This document shows, in pieces, positions 49,563-61,186 of a stretch of 64,000 nt of DNA. The notes under the pieces are model-generated. The model saw only the letters and a list, made by a program, of their open reading frames with translations, ran no database searches and was not told where the DNA came from. Both the position numbers and the translations under genes were made by a program. This DNA is from Oscheius tipulae (taxonomy: Eukaryota; Nematoda; Chromadorea; Rhabditida; Rhabditidae): NCBI GenBank assembly GCA_037178975.1, contig JASJZH010000004.1:6510001-6574000 (forward strand). Reading direction: 5' to 3'. Position 1 is the first letter of the stretch; the number at the start of each line of letters is the position of its first letter.

Positions 49563-51444
49563 ATGAATAATCCATTGTGTTCACTTCCAAGCCTGTCGTC
49601 TTCTCTCCTCCGCTGTTGCAATGTGATGGCAGCTCGTCGACGCCCACCATTTCGATTGAAACCCGTCTTTTTCGGAAGTTTCTGTCTCTTTTCGGGACTC
49701 TGGATTATGCTCACTAGAATGACACCAGACCATGCTTCGATGTATGCCAACAGACTAGATTTTCTGGTAGAAAAGAATGCTTCTAAGCCTGCTTACGAAT
49801 ATTTATGGGACGAATATTACGGAGGGTAAGAGTTTTTCTTTTTTTTAATAATAAGAACATTCTAGGAAACCTTATTGGGTTGACTGTAGACAGATGTTTG
49901 AGGATAACTACGAATACTTGGAGAGTTACAACAAGTCGGGTAGGATAACTGTAGAAGAATCTCCTGAACTGTCGATGAATTGTCCGGACATTCGAACAAG
50001 AGTCTTGGGAAATCAAAAGTTCTACAGACTGCGTCACCCGTACGCCATAGCCAGAAATGTGTTTCAGGTGAGAGTTCTTTATTCAGAGGCTCCTGTCAGT
50101 TTTTCTTCTTGATCGCCAAGATTTGTCACCTTTGAGCAGCCGGTTAGTAGGCAAGTTTGTACCGAATCTCTACCGATAGAGCCAACGAGAGGTTGTCATT
50201 GGCTGGGAGAAAGTATTGTTTTGAAAACGACTAGTTTCAGGACTATTTCATTCAAGAAGTGTTACTGACCTTCTCCTACTCTCCGTACAACTTATATTGC
50301 TACGCTGTCGACAAAAATGCTAGTCATTTGATGGACTACCTCGCTGCATTGTCCAATTGTCTACCAAATGTTATCGTTCTTCCAGGGGTCTGCGGTCATA
50401 TTTTTCGGTGATCGCAAAAATTCAGACCTACAAGTTTGATTCTGCCGGTCATTATCAAGACATTGGCCACTTGGACTGTGTCAAGGCTCTCCTCACACAC
50501 AAGGAATGGGAGTATGTCATGTTTCTCCAGGTTATTTGCTCTATCTGTGAAGAATACTGTAGTTTAGGCCCATGACATACTCATAAAGTCCCCAGAAGAG
50601 ATTTCGACAGTGATAGACATTTTGGACGGGATGCCACTGGTCGACTTGGATGATCTGAGTGTTTACACGAGTCGAGTGCCAAAGACGAAGGCCTGGACAC
50701 CCAGATTTCTGAAGCTCTATAGACCAGGTTGAATTTCTTTTTGGTTTCAAGAACTTTTTGTAGATGGCGGTTTCACATTGAAGCAAGAAATCTCCCGACT
50801 AGTCATTCAAAAGAGCTCCAATCAATGTTTTCTGTCTAGAGCTTTTTGTAAAGAAATTCTTTCTCGACTTGACTTCACATTCATTCTTCAACTTTTCAAT
50901 AACAGAAAGGTGAAACAGATTCTGGTTTTTTCTAAAGGAGAGGTCTAGATCTACGGAGTTGATGAAATGCTCATGGCCACAATTATCATGGCTTCTTTTA
51001 TGGGCTTGCCGGGTCAGATCCAGAACAATTGTTCCATGCCACACGTACTACGGTAATCTTTGCAAGTTTTGACAATTTGATAACTTTAGGTATGTCCACT
51101 GGGAGAGTGCCATTACTGGACCGTGTAAATCAGACGCTGTGAGACATGACGTCTGTCTCCTTGGAGCCGAATACCTCTCAAAAATAGCCACCATTCAGTC
51201 ATTACTTGGTATAACATCAATTGTTCTCAAAGGTGTACTCTTTTCAGCCAACAAGATCTGGCCAGCTGCCGATTATGGGGCTGTTCTTTGCATTGGGGAG
51301 CTGCTATATAACAGAAGTTCACAACGCGTCAATACAATTGACAGACTGGCCTTTTCCAACCTGCCACAGGTTCGGGAGCAGAGGGCAAAGAAGGAGAATC
51401 GGTTTGACCCAAATAACTTTAAATGTCAAATTGAACAGAACTAA
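49563..51444 (+). CDS. Core-2/I-branching beta-1,6-GlcNAc transferase-like, copy 1
   Basis: A Golgi type II membrane glycosyltransferase of the GCNT family (GT14). A hydrophobic anchor, VFFGSFCLFSGLWIML, lies near the N-terminus. The catalytic region has CPDIRTRVLG, HPYAIARNVFQDYFIQEVLL, FSYSPYNLYCYAVDKNA, LSNCLPNVIVLP, FDSAGHYQDIGHLDCVKALL, YGVDEMLMATI and SLLANKIWPAADYGAVLCIG. The ATG at 49563 lies just after AATTCAG; another in-frame ATG at 49626 would give a shorter tail. Eight or more short introns join in phase. It is paralogous to 54034-55933. Confidence 0.85.
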
Positions 51445-51984
51445 AAGTTCTAAACAGTTTTTCACGTAGTTGTTTCTATGAGCTCTATCATAAAACCTTC
51501 ATCAGTTATACGAGTATTGCTTTACATAGCGACAGGCTATTATTTCTCCTCGCCGGTCCAATAGCTCAGGCTCACCCCAAACTTATGTCTTTGTTATCCT
51601 GTCGGGTCATTTTCTACAGAAGAACACATATTTTGGTCTCACACTCAGTGAAAGACTTAAAAACCCTTCAAAACGATTATTTGTACATGAGAACTGCATA
51701 TAACCGCGATCAGAGGTTAGATAGTTTTGCGCACTGCCGAACAGTGAGCAATCAAGTTTTGGCTGTCTCCTTCACCTTACTATTGTGTTGTTTTTCTTAT
51801 TTCTCTGCTCTATTATGCAAATGTTCGCACCCCCGTTCAACCTGAACGTCGTCGCCGAATGACCTTGGGCTTTTTAGTGGTCGCAGGCAGTTGCCTTCAG
51901 TCCCTCCTACCTATTTATTTTAAGTTTTCGCTCCCAGATTTGGTCACTTTTCTCTCAATTGTTCTGCCTGCGCAAGGCAAATAA

Positions 51985-52970
51985 AATCCGGAGGGAAAAG
52001 TTCCGGAACTACTCTTGAATTAATGTGTCCCCCAACATAATGTCCTTTTTGACAGCTTTGATTTGTGAAAACAACACGCTCGTAGAACACCTTGGGTTTC
52101 GACGGGAAAAAGTTTGTCAACCATGTTTTGAGTGCGCCGTTGAAATCGAACTGTTGTCCTCCAATCTCGTTGTTGAGAGTCCGAAACAGATAATAGTCGG
52201 AAGGGGTAAAGTCTAGGCTGTAGAGAGGATGAGGTAAAATCTCCTAGCCCATATCGCGGATCTTGGAGCGAGTGAGTTTTGCAACATGGGGGAGCGCATT
52301 GTCCATAAGCAAGATGACCTTCGAATTCAGCGGCCGTTTCTGACAAAGTGCAACGACAACCTTTTCAAGTTGCTGACTGTATATGGCGGCCGTAAGGGTA
52401 GTTTCAGCATCCAGCAATTCCCAGCGCACCACTCCTTAGATATCCCAGGAAACACAGAGCATACTCTTCTTTTGATGGGTGTCGGGTTTCACATCAGGAC
52501 TTGGTGTCTGCCTTGGACCCACCCATTCCTTCGGAAGTTTACGTACGTTACCCAATTCTGATCCCCCGTCACCAGTAAAAATGATTTCCTCTCATTCCTG
52601 GACAGGAGAGAATGGGCGATGGACATGCGCTGCCACTTCTGGGCGTCACTGAGGTCATGCGGCAACCATTTGCCCAGCTTTTTCGTAAATCTCAATCGCT
52701 TCAAATGAGGTTCCACTGCGACATGACTGACAGACAATGCCTCAGTTAGATTATTCTCGTTCACGAGCTGCAGCAGCTTCGATTCATCGAAAGTTGTTGG
52801 TCGACCTGACCTTGGCTCATCTTCGACGCTTTTGTCCCCAGACCGTAAGCGAACCACAACTGGCATACCCTCGCAGACGTCATTCTTTGGCCATAAACAT
52901 CGTTGATATTTTTGGGCTCCATCCATACCTTTGAGGAACTCATTTAACATGACGTGTCGCATTAGATGGT
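51985..52970 (-). pseudogene. Mariner transposase pseudogene
   Basis: On the minus strand the sequence has MRHVMLNEFLKGMDGAQK, then RLRSGDKSVEDEPRSGRPTT, LRFTKKLGKWLPHDLSDAQK, VTGDQNWVTYVN, LLMDNALPHVA and later YSLDFTPSDYYLF, the last Asp of the mariner D,D34D triad. A stop interrupts after RSKIRDMG and there are frame breaks, so it is dead. No terminal repeats could be identified. It lies between the two Core-2/I-branching genes. Confidence 0.82.
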
Positions 52971-53269
52971 AGGGTAGCAGGTCATCAATAGTCCGGATTA
53001 ATACGAACAGAGAATAGAGTATAAGAAAAAGAGAGCTGGTGTGTGGTGGTGGTAGAGGACGGAGGGAGCAACACGAGGGGCTATAACCAATAGCTCGTTG
53101 TCGTAAACAAGGCAAAGGACATGTTTACAAAATGCGAAAAGACTTATTTACAGCCCAATAATTTGTGCACAAAGTGGAAACCAGAAATGTAAATGTCACT
53201 CTCAAATATTGGACCTCAATAATAGGACCTGAAGTGCCCCTCACCAGATCGTTTTGCGGTGCACGGATC

Positions 53270-53911
53270 AATTGAGTGTCTTTGTTCTTTCCCTGAGTAT
53301 TATAGATGTGTGACTGTTCTTCTTATCTGCGTTTCCATTCTCCAATTGGAGGTTACTGATTACATATCTCGACGCAGTTTCACCGTGCCAGACAGTTATT
53401 ATTTGCAGACTCCTTTCCAATTTAAAAACTGATCAACTGTTCATGAATTACGGTCAAGCTCCTTTAGGTAGAGAACTATAACCTTCATTATCAACATCTT
53501 GCTTTGAATAAATAGGCCTGAATCCCATGATAGCCGAAATCTGAGTTTAATGGTTGTCTCTGATAAGGTAGGAGAACAGTTATTGACTCGCCGAGTCCCA
53601 TTCGAGATAGGTTTACTCAGTCCACCTATTCGTTACCTTCTCTACACGTTCTATTATTTCAGCCTTTGAAAAGGTGTTAGGTTACGCTGGAAAAAGCTTC
53701 GGTGCTTGTTTTCAATTTGGATTGGCCAATTTGTGGATTCTCTTTATGACAGCCTGTTACTATATTGGAAGAAATAGCTCTTTGTATATTTGCTTTTTAT
53801 CGATACGTTCACTTATCACAGGACTCGAAACAGCCATCGGTAAAATCAGACTTTCTGTTTTATTGCTGAGCAAACTTCATATAGCAAACAAGTCAGCCTA
53901 TGGTGAATAAG
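53270..53911 (+). other. Possible fragments of a membrane-protein gene
   Basis: Two pieces look protein-like: YRCVTVLLICVSILQLEVTD near 53296-53355, and after a good acceptor at about 53661, KSFGACFQFGLANLWILFMT followed by a second hydrophobic run and a stop at about 53908. They do not join in frame and I do not recognise them. They may be a decayed gene. Confidence 0.25.
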
Positions 53912-54033
53912 GGCTATAGTCACTTTCCCACTCTTTCCTCACGGATGAATCAGACAGCTGTCAGTCCACTAAAAGCAATTTTGATCCAGTATAACCATAA
54001 ATCGATCATGTCTCTTTTTCAACCACTCTGACC

Positions 54034-55933
54034 ATGAAGTTTGTTCCAGGAAGGGACTATGATCCCATGGCGGGAAATCTCTCTAAACGACAGACTTTCC
54101 TCTTTTGCTGTCTCCTCTCCACTATCGGTATTCTCCTATATGGACACGAGGCTCTGTCTGTTCGATATGTTGACGTAGGTCGTTGAGTTGAGTTCCAATC
54201 AAATTTGTAGAACATTTCCTCAATCTTCGACAATTATAATCTGACATCTTCTGAGCTGAATGCTTCGGGAAGTTGGCCGAACTATAGGCACATCTGGAAG
54301 GACTACTATGGAACGTAAGGCTTATAATAGTTCAAAGAAATCTCGGCCAATTGCAGTATTCCTGCCTTCTATAACTGCCAAGAGTTTGCAAAGGGAAATG
54401 TCAAAAACATCAGTCACTACGCATTTCGAGGAAGGATTCCATTGACAAAGGTCAGTTCCACAGTGGAACTGACAGAGAGACACGGTGTAAGAGCCAAATC
54501 TGTGTCGCCTGGGCAAGATATGTAATCAGTAACCTTAACTGTCAAATATCCAATTGTTTCCCACATTGGTCCTGACAAGCTATTTTTGCAGGAACCAGTA
54601 CTCTCAATGGAATGCGATCATATCAGACGACGGGTTATGGGTAACACGGTTTACGAACGGGTAAAACATCCTTATGCCATTGCAAGAAATGTCTACGAGG
54701 TGCTTTAATCCGCTCTCTGCACTAAGAGCTCGTTCAGAATTATTATGTACAAGAACTTTTGTTGGCCTTCTCTTACTCTCCCTCTAACATGTACTGTTAC
54801 GCAATCGACAAGAAGAGTCAGAAAGCGTTCAAAAAGCATCTGAAACAGCTGGGGAATTGTCTTCCGAATGTCATTGTATTGGAGAAGGAATATAGTTTTG
54901 ACTCGGCTGGACATAGACAGGATCAGGCTCATTATGACTGTTCTGCTGACCTGTTGCAGTATCCTGGGTGGGAGTATCTCATGTTTTCTCAGGTAAAACA
55001 TTCCTATTTCTACAACAAGCTTTCAGAACGCGGACATTTTCCTCAAGACTCCCGAAGAGATCTCCGAAATTATCAGTGTTTTGAATGGGACAGCGTTCAC
55101 GTCGATGAGCAATCCAATAAAGTCGCGGATACCCAAGTCTAAGTGGACAGCGAAGGAGCTGAAACTATTTCGGAATGGTGAGGTATCAGAAGAACCTTTG
55201 ATAACACCCTTTTATGGAGTCGTCAGGGAAAACTCAAATAACCAGCCTTTCTCAATCAGTGTTTTTCAGAATCTCAGTTCAGTAAGGACCAGTTGAACAA
55301 GGCCATGGTGATTCGGAAGAGTCCAAACCATATGTTCCTACCGAGAGCATTCGTCCAAGCCGTCAACGAAAAACTCAATCTGACCAAAATGATCGATCTC
55401 TTCGAATCCAAAAAGGTTATTTCCTACATGTCCCACTCGAACCCTTGTTCAGTACGGTGTGGACGAGATGCTTTATATAACTCTTCTCCACGCGGACTTT
55501 CTGAATTTACCGGGACAGATGGAGAATTCTTGTATTGGCCGAAACATATTCAGGTAGTGGCTTATTCGTTCTATTCTATCCGAAAATAGATATGTTCATT
55601 GGAACTTTGGAAATGAGAAGAAGTGTCAGAGCTTCAAGAAAAGACACAGTATCTGTCTAATTGGGATGGAGTACATCCCAATCATCACCAAAGAACCTCA
55701 CATCATTGGTACACGGTTTTTTTTTAACTCCCAATGGTACATTTTCAGCCAATAAGATCTGGCCCGAATGGGACTTTGGTGCTATTATGTGCATGGGAGA
55801 AATTCTATATAACAGGACCAACGTGGACAAAAAGCACAAGCTCAACTTGAAGCCATATTACAATATTCCTCAGGTTCGGGAGCAGAGTCTAAAGATACAG
55901 GGAAAGTTCAACTCGTCTGGTTTCATATGCTGA
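54034..55933 (+). CDS. Core-2/I-branching beta-1,6-GlcNAc transferase-like, copy 2
   Basis: A GT14-family Golgi enzyme and tandem paralogue of 49563-51444. The N-terminal anchor is TFLFCCLLSTIGILLYG. Catalytic-region matches to copy 1 include HPYAIARNVYENYYVQELLL, FSYSPSNMYCYAID, LGNCLPNVIVLE, FDSAGHRQDQAHYDC, YLMFSQNADIFLKTPEEISE, YGVDEMLYITLLHADFLNLP and ANKIWPEWDFGAIMCMGEIL. Several NxS/T sites are present. Introns fall at similar places in both copies, which supports gene duplication. The stop at 55931-55933 is only 37 bp from the 3' end of the opposite-strand gene. Confidence 0.85.
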
Positions 55934-55970
55934 TCTCATTAGTAAAGTGATTATTCCCAATGTACAAACT

Positions 55971-58900
55971 TCATACATTGTGTTCGATCTGGATGAATCG
56001 GGGATCTTGCAGTACTACTGCCAAGCTCCGGCAATGCTTCTCCACGTATTTCATGACCTTTTTTAAGCTCGGATTGCTCTTGTCCTTGAAGTAGGTCGGA
56101 ACTGTTTCCAAATGGCTGTCTTCTTCTTGGCTGAAGTGGAGAGCAGCGGCGATGTCTTGTCCGTAATGAGGAAGAGCCTGCAGCTTGTCAATCAGCTTGA
56201 GAATCTCGTCTGGAGCTATCGATTTCGAAGCAAGTTCATCTCCCTCCTTGATTCTTTTAAGGATCACATCACGGGCTTCGCAATATTGTTTGAGCATGTT
56301 GCTCAGTCCCTTGAATTTTTGAGTTTCGCGACCCCTCTGAAATTGATATCAATGAGAACATAATGAAGATCTACCCTATTTTCCTCGTTGTCCATACACA
56401 ACTGTAGATAGCTCTCCGTTTTGTCGTTGAACTGCACCAACGTGTTGTCTTTCAGGAAGAGACCAAACTTGGCGGAAGCCTCGTTGATCTCCTTCTCCTC
56501 GTTTTCGAACTGATTTCGGAGGGCTATTGATTCCATTAATAGGATTTTATTGCGCTCTGTCTCTGCTGAAATTATTTGTTGCTTTGATCGCTGATTCTAT
56601 GGAGAGACTCACATTTGGCAGTGTTCAACTTCTCGAGCACCTCGGGATCTCGACGAATTTCCTTCATCTCCTCCGGGTAAAACGTTTTTCCCGTTCGAAT
56701 GGCCGTAAATTTCTTTCCATGAATCTTGCAAACCGGAAGACCATCCTCTTCTTCGCAGATTGAGCCCTGGTACATTCTGAACGGATTCAAGAAGGCGATA
56801 CTCGGATCAGCTTCGATGAAAAGGTTTCTCTCGTCTCCTCTGTACTCAATCACTTTGCAACATTCTTTGCACATGTGCTTATTCTCTTTGACCATCCGAA
56901 ACTCGTACTTTGTGATGGTCACATCAACTTGACTCTTCAGACTCTCTTGGGTCTCGACCGCTCGACGCAACATTCCAAGTCTTTCCTCCAGTTCAGCCAC
57001 AGTTTTTCGAACGGCTTCTGCTATCTTCGTCAGGGGTCCGGTGAGCGCCAAAATAACGTTTCGTGCCTTGTTCACGTCCAGAGAATCTTGAACACGATGT
57101 GGTTCACTGGTAGTGGCAAGACGCATCATCTTTCGGATCACCTTGCTCGACACATCGTACGCATAGTCATAGACATGACGGTCAGGAACATCGATTTTAC
57201 CCTTAAATACTGCATTTGTTGAACAAGAGAGACGAACCAGAAGAGTGAGAGCAAGATAGCGGTAACTGAAGTTGTCGACAACAAAGACAGTTTTACCCTC
57301 CTCCAGTTTATAGTTGACGTTCAGCTTCGAATTGATCTCGCTCATTAAAGTATTTAAAGGCTGCCATGTACCGCCGGGCTAAATTTTGTTTTATTAAAAT
57401 GCTCGGCGTTTTATGAAACGCTTTTTCTAATAGTCCTAGGCACAATAGATACCTCGTAATTATTACAGTATTGGTTTTGAAAGTATCTGTTTGTTACAAA
57501 GTTCTGTTACGAAACACTCTAATCAGGGGCATAGTTTATATTGACTACAGAAATTTTCTGTGACAGATTTAAGTTGTGTATCATAAAGCTTTCATAATAA
57601 CTCACTCTGTAGCAGTTGCCGCATCCGTGAGTAAAGCAAAACACGAAGTTATCCAGAGCTGACTTGTGGAATTGCATTACTAGCTCTTTGAAGCAGAACT
57701 CGAAAGTCTCGGTCAGACGGTACTTATCCGTTTCCATGAGAAAACATATCTGGTGAATATGGTCGAATCGCTTCAAGAAATCCATAATCTTCTGCATGTT
57801 CTTCTTGTCCTGCTGGATGCCGTCAGTATCACCGATTCCGGGAGTGTCGATCAGACAGTAAAGAAAACCCTCTATCTTAAAGTAATGACAGCGGGGCTCC
57901 CTTGTGCAAGACCGTCCTTCAACTTGAACTCGTTCATTGTCGCAGTCTCCAACATCAATACGCGGATTGTTACCTTCACAAATCCTGAACGGAATCAGCC
58001 ACATAAATTCGTTCTGTTCGGCTTTGGCCAAAGTGGAGTACCGTGTGTAGCAGGCGGTCGAGTTGATGAACGTCGTCTTGCCGACGCCGGTCTCTCCAAT
58101 GATGAGAATGTTGATCTGCGTGTACTTTCTCAGCTGACGAAGATCGGCAGATATCTCTTCGATAAACGCATCCTTGCTGCTCCCATGAACTTGGCTACAA
58201 CATCTGAACTTGAACTCCTTCATCTGACGACTGCCACATCTGAAAGACCATGTGTAAGAAACAATAGTACATAGCAGAAGAGCCGTTTGAATCACTCCCC
58301 ACAGTAGAATTAACTCACTCGCAATAGAAGTTTCCATCGAGGTCGTAGTCCAAAATTTCCTTGCATGAATTACAGAACCATGTAAGCTTTGGGCTCTGAT
58401 GACCGAGATTGCATGCGTCTTTGGGACATCGGAACTTGGCATAGACTACGTCTTCGTACTTTTTACTTTTTCCAACTGCTTCGGTGAGTGGGAAGGCGAA
58501 GTTCGTGTTGCTCTGTCTTGCCAGATCGAAGAGATCTTTCGTCTCGTAGGCTCCACAACTCCAAAGGGCAATCTTGTTTACGTGAAGAATCTTCTCCGAG
58601 GTCAGAATGTCAGCATTGTTGTCTTTGTTGACTGCTAGCAGAATATTGTTCTCATTGTTTTCGAAAGTCAAGAACATTTCCAGCGTTTTCAACCACACTT
58701 CCTCATCCTCTGGCTCTATGGCAATGGAGAAAAAGAGAATGTAAATCTTGATGTCTTCCTTGTTACTATTGTCGCGTTTTAGTCGATTCAGAGTCTCTTG
58801 ATTTTCAATGAATTCAACTTTCCTCTGGGAAAGATCATAGTTTAAGTTAATTCCTCGGATGGCTGCCTTGCTTTCTTTCATGAAACTATCAACATTGTCC

Positions 58901-60183
58901 TTCGAGAGCTCCTTACAGCGTAGTGCAGCTAGATCTTCGATAGCGTCGCCATCTCCGGCTCGAACTTTTGGCAGAATAATCATAAGCTGATTTTTGATAT
59001 CCCCCTCTTCGTCCTCACATGCCTTGAACTTGTCCGCTATTCTTTGACGAATCTCGTTCGAAGTGGCGGGATTGTCGGCCTTATCTTTCAGCACACTTAT
59101 CCTCAGCTTCTGCTCCTCCATTTCGTCCCACATCTCCTCCAGTTTTCGGACAGTCCTATTCGACAGTTCGCGATACATGCAGGCTGCTTTGAACTCGACT
59201 TCCAAAATTTCGGCCAGACTCCTCAAATCGAGAAGACCGTACTCTTTGACAACTCCCTCTGAGCCATCCACTGTCACAGCCTCGTGAATCTTCTTGAGCA
59301 TATCCATAGCTTGTTCAAGGGTGTTTGAATAAGAGCATTGGGGTGGTACGACATCAGCATGGACCTAAACTTAACTATTTGCTCCGAATTGAAAAAGTTA
59401 CCTTGATGTGCAAGCCCTCAGAAGATGATGTTCTGTCATAGCTACCCGATCCGCTTCCCTCCAGGGTGGCCTTCCACATTTCCACTTTCGCCTCCATTGT
59501 TCCCTTTGCATCGGTCAAAGAGGATTCTTTTCCGTACTTATAAGTGACAGACATACAGGCGTCAATTCCTTTCTTGAGCTGCCAGACGACATGAGTCGCT
59601 CCGCCGGACAATGCACCAAAGGCAATGTGTTGAAGCAGCTTCTTATTGTAGAAGTTCAGAGACTGGGTGACGGTTCGGATGTGTTGGGTGACACTGCATT
59701 GGACAGACCGCTCGTGTTTCTTGAAGTCGTGAATAAAGCGAGTAGATCCTTTACAAGAAACCAGTCCGGCAAGAAGGCTGAATTTCAAACCTCCCGAAAT
59801 CTTCAGAGCACTGCATCTGTCCTTTGCATTATCCAAGAATGAGGAACTGTAGTTGAAACTGTCGCTTCTTTCGGTAGTGATGAAACTTGGGTCCAAACTG
59901 AAAGAATAAATAGGGTTAGTCTTGCGAAGTTTGTTGTTTGCTAAAAGACGAAGCTGATAACGGCTCACTCAACGTTGAAAATGTTTCCATGGACGAATTG
60001 ATCAGTGTGTATGTTGTAAAGGGCTCCGAGAGGTTTTCCTCTGCCGCAAGCATCTCTGGACAAGGATTGAGACAAACCATCACTAAACAGCTTGTTTACC
60101 CGTTGGATCAAGACTTACTCGATGGATTCCTTTTGTCTTTCCGATACTTCAGTGCCAGAAGAAGAGAACCAGGAGGAAACCAT
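55971..60183 (-). CDS. Stonustoxin-type MACPF-like domain / zinc-ribbon-like / P-loop GTPase fusion
   Basis: Eight exons (60183-60119, 60055-59969, 59897-59402, 59364-58319, 58239-57606, 57378-56613, 56565-56375, 56336-55971) join in phase to 1216 residues. Residues about 1-216 resemble the N-terminal MACPF/CDC-like domain of the stonustoxin (SNTX) family, including GLKFSLLAGLVSCKGS and GGATHVVWQLKKG. Residues about 217-560 fit the helical and thioredoxin-like parts of that family. A Cys/His patch (CPKDAC, FCNSC, FYCECG, CCSQVHG; about 525-585) precedes a GTPase with the P-loop GETGVGKT (about 613-620) and switch DTPGIGD. After it come VVDNFSYRYLAL and VNKARNVILALTGPLTKIAE, then a further Cys patch and helical tail. 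No signal peptide is seen. A role in defence or membrane remodelling is only inferred. Confidence 0.75.
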
Positions 60184-60658
60184 TGTCTAAACAGAGAGAA
60201 ACTGTTTAAGTTAGGTAAGAACATAGTACTGAATCGAATATGGGAAACATAGCGCTTGCGAAGACGCTGCCAACTTGTCTATCTTATCTTCCTCCACTTG
60301 TTATAGGGAAAACCGCGATGAGTGTTCGGTAAGATCTATAGTCTTACTACGTCAAACAAAGGATGTTTACGTTCGATTACTTCTGTCAGGTACTGAGTAA
60401 CAATTCCAAAAATAACTCAGGAGATATCTCTAGGGTAACATGAGAGGGTGGAAGTCCTTTCCGAAGCCTCGGAATGAATCGTAAGGTTCACTGTTGGGCA
60501 GTAAGTTTTATGTGAATGTGGCAGTATGATTCCCATATCGATTTTCTGCTCTCCGATCACGGTCTCCTTCAGCCAAGAAACTCCTCTTTGCCATTTTGTC
60601 TTTCTACTCCATTTCGCTTTTTCAACTGATCCGTTTTTTTATTGCTTTCAGTACTGCC

Positions 60659-60854
60659 ATGGACGACCCCGAGGAAATGATGGCCGATACCTTCCCACCT
60701 CTTAGTCGGTTCGCTCTGTTAAATTCTTTTAAATGGCAGAAGTGTAAGAAGGAAAATTGCCATTAATCAGACCCATAGGATCTTTGTTACCTTAGACTGT
60801 ACCAAAAATGGATACAGCGAAATATTTTGCGTCAGAACGTTGGTCTTCAACTAG
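60659..60854 (+). CDS. Possible small gene or alternative first exons
   Basis: An ATG at 60659 (MDDPEEMMADTFPPLSR) lies 9 bases after TTTCAG. A GT-AG intron of about 31 nt joins in phase to SVRRKIAINQTHRIFVTLDC and more before a stop at 60852-60854. It has no recognisable motif. It may be a very small gene or an unused upstream exon of the gene at 61187. Confidence 0.3.
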
Positions 60855-61186
60855 AGTACTCGACTACGAATTCAGTGATCAACATAAGAAGATAGGCAGC
60901 AGTTCGGCAAAAGAAGATTTGATTGGCTGTTGAGCTGTAGCCAACCCTTTGAAATATTTCATCCAACGAAAACAAACGACAAAGAAGTAACTTGTTCGGA
61001 AATAAATAATATTCGTAAATAGGTTTCTCCAGCTATTTCAGTCAAAACTTGCTTAGTGTGCTCTGCGTCGCAAGTTGTCGTGTACGCAGTGTCTTTGCGG
61101 AAACCCCAGCTCGTTTCAAATGAGTGTTTAGCAGCTCTTTTTCTTCATTCGTATATTTCTCTTCAAATCATTTTATAAACATAGAA

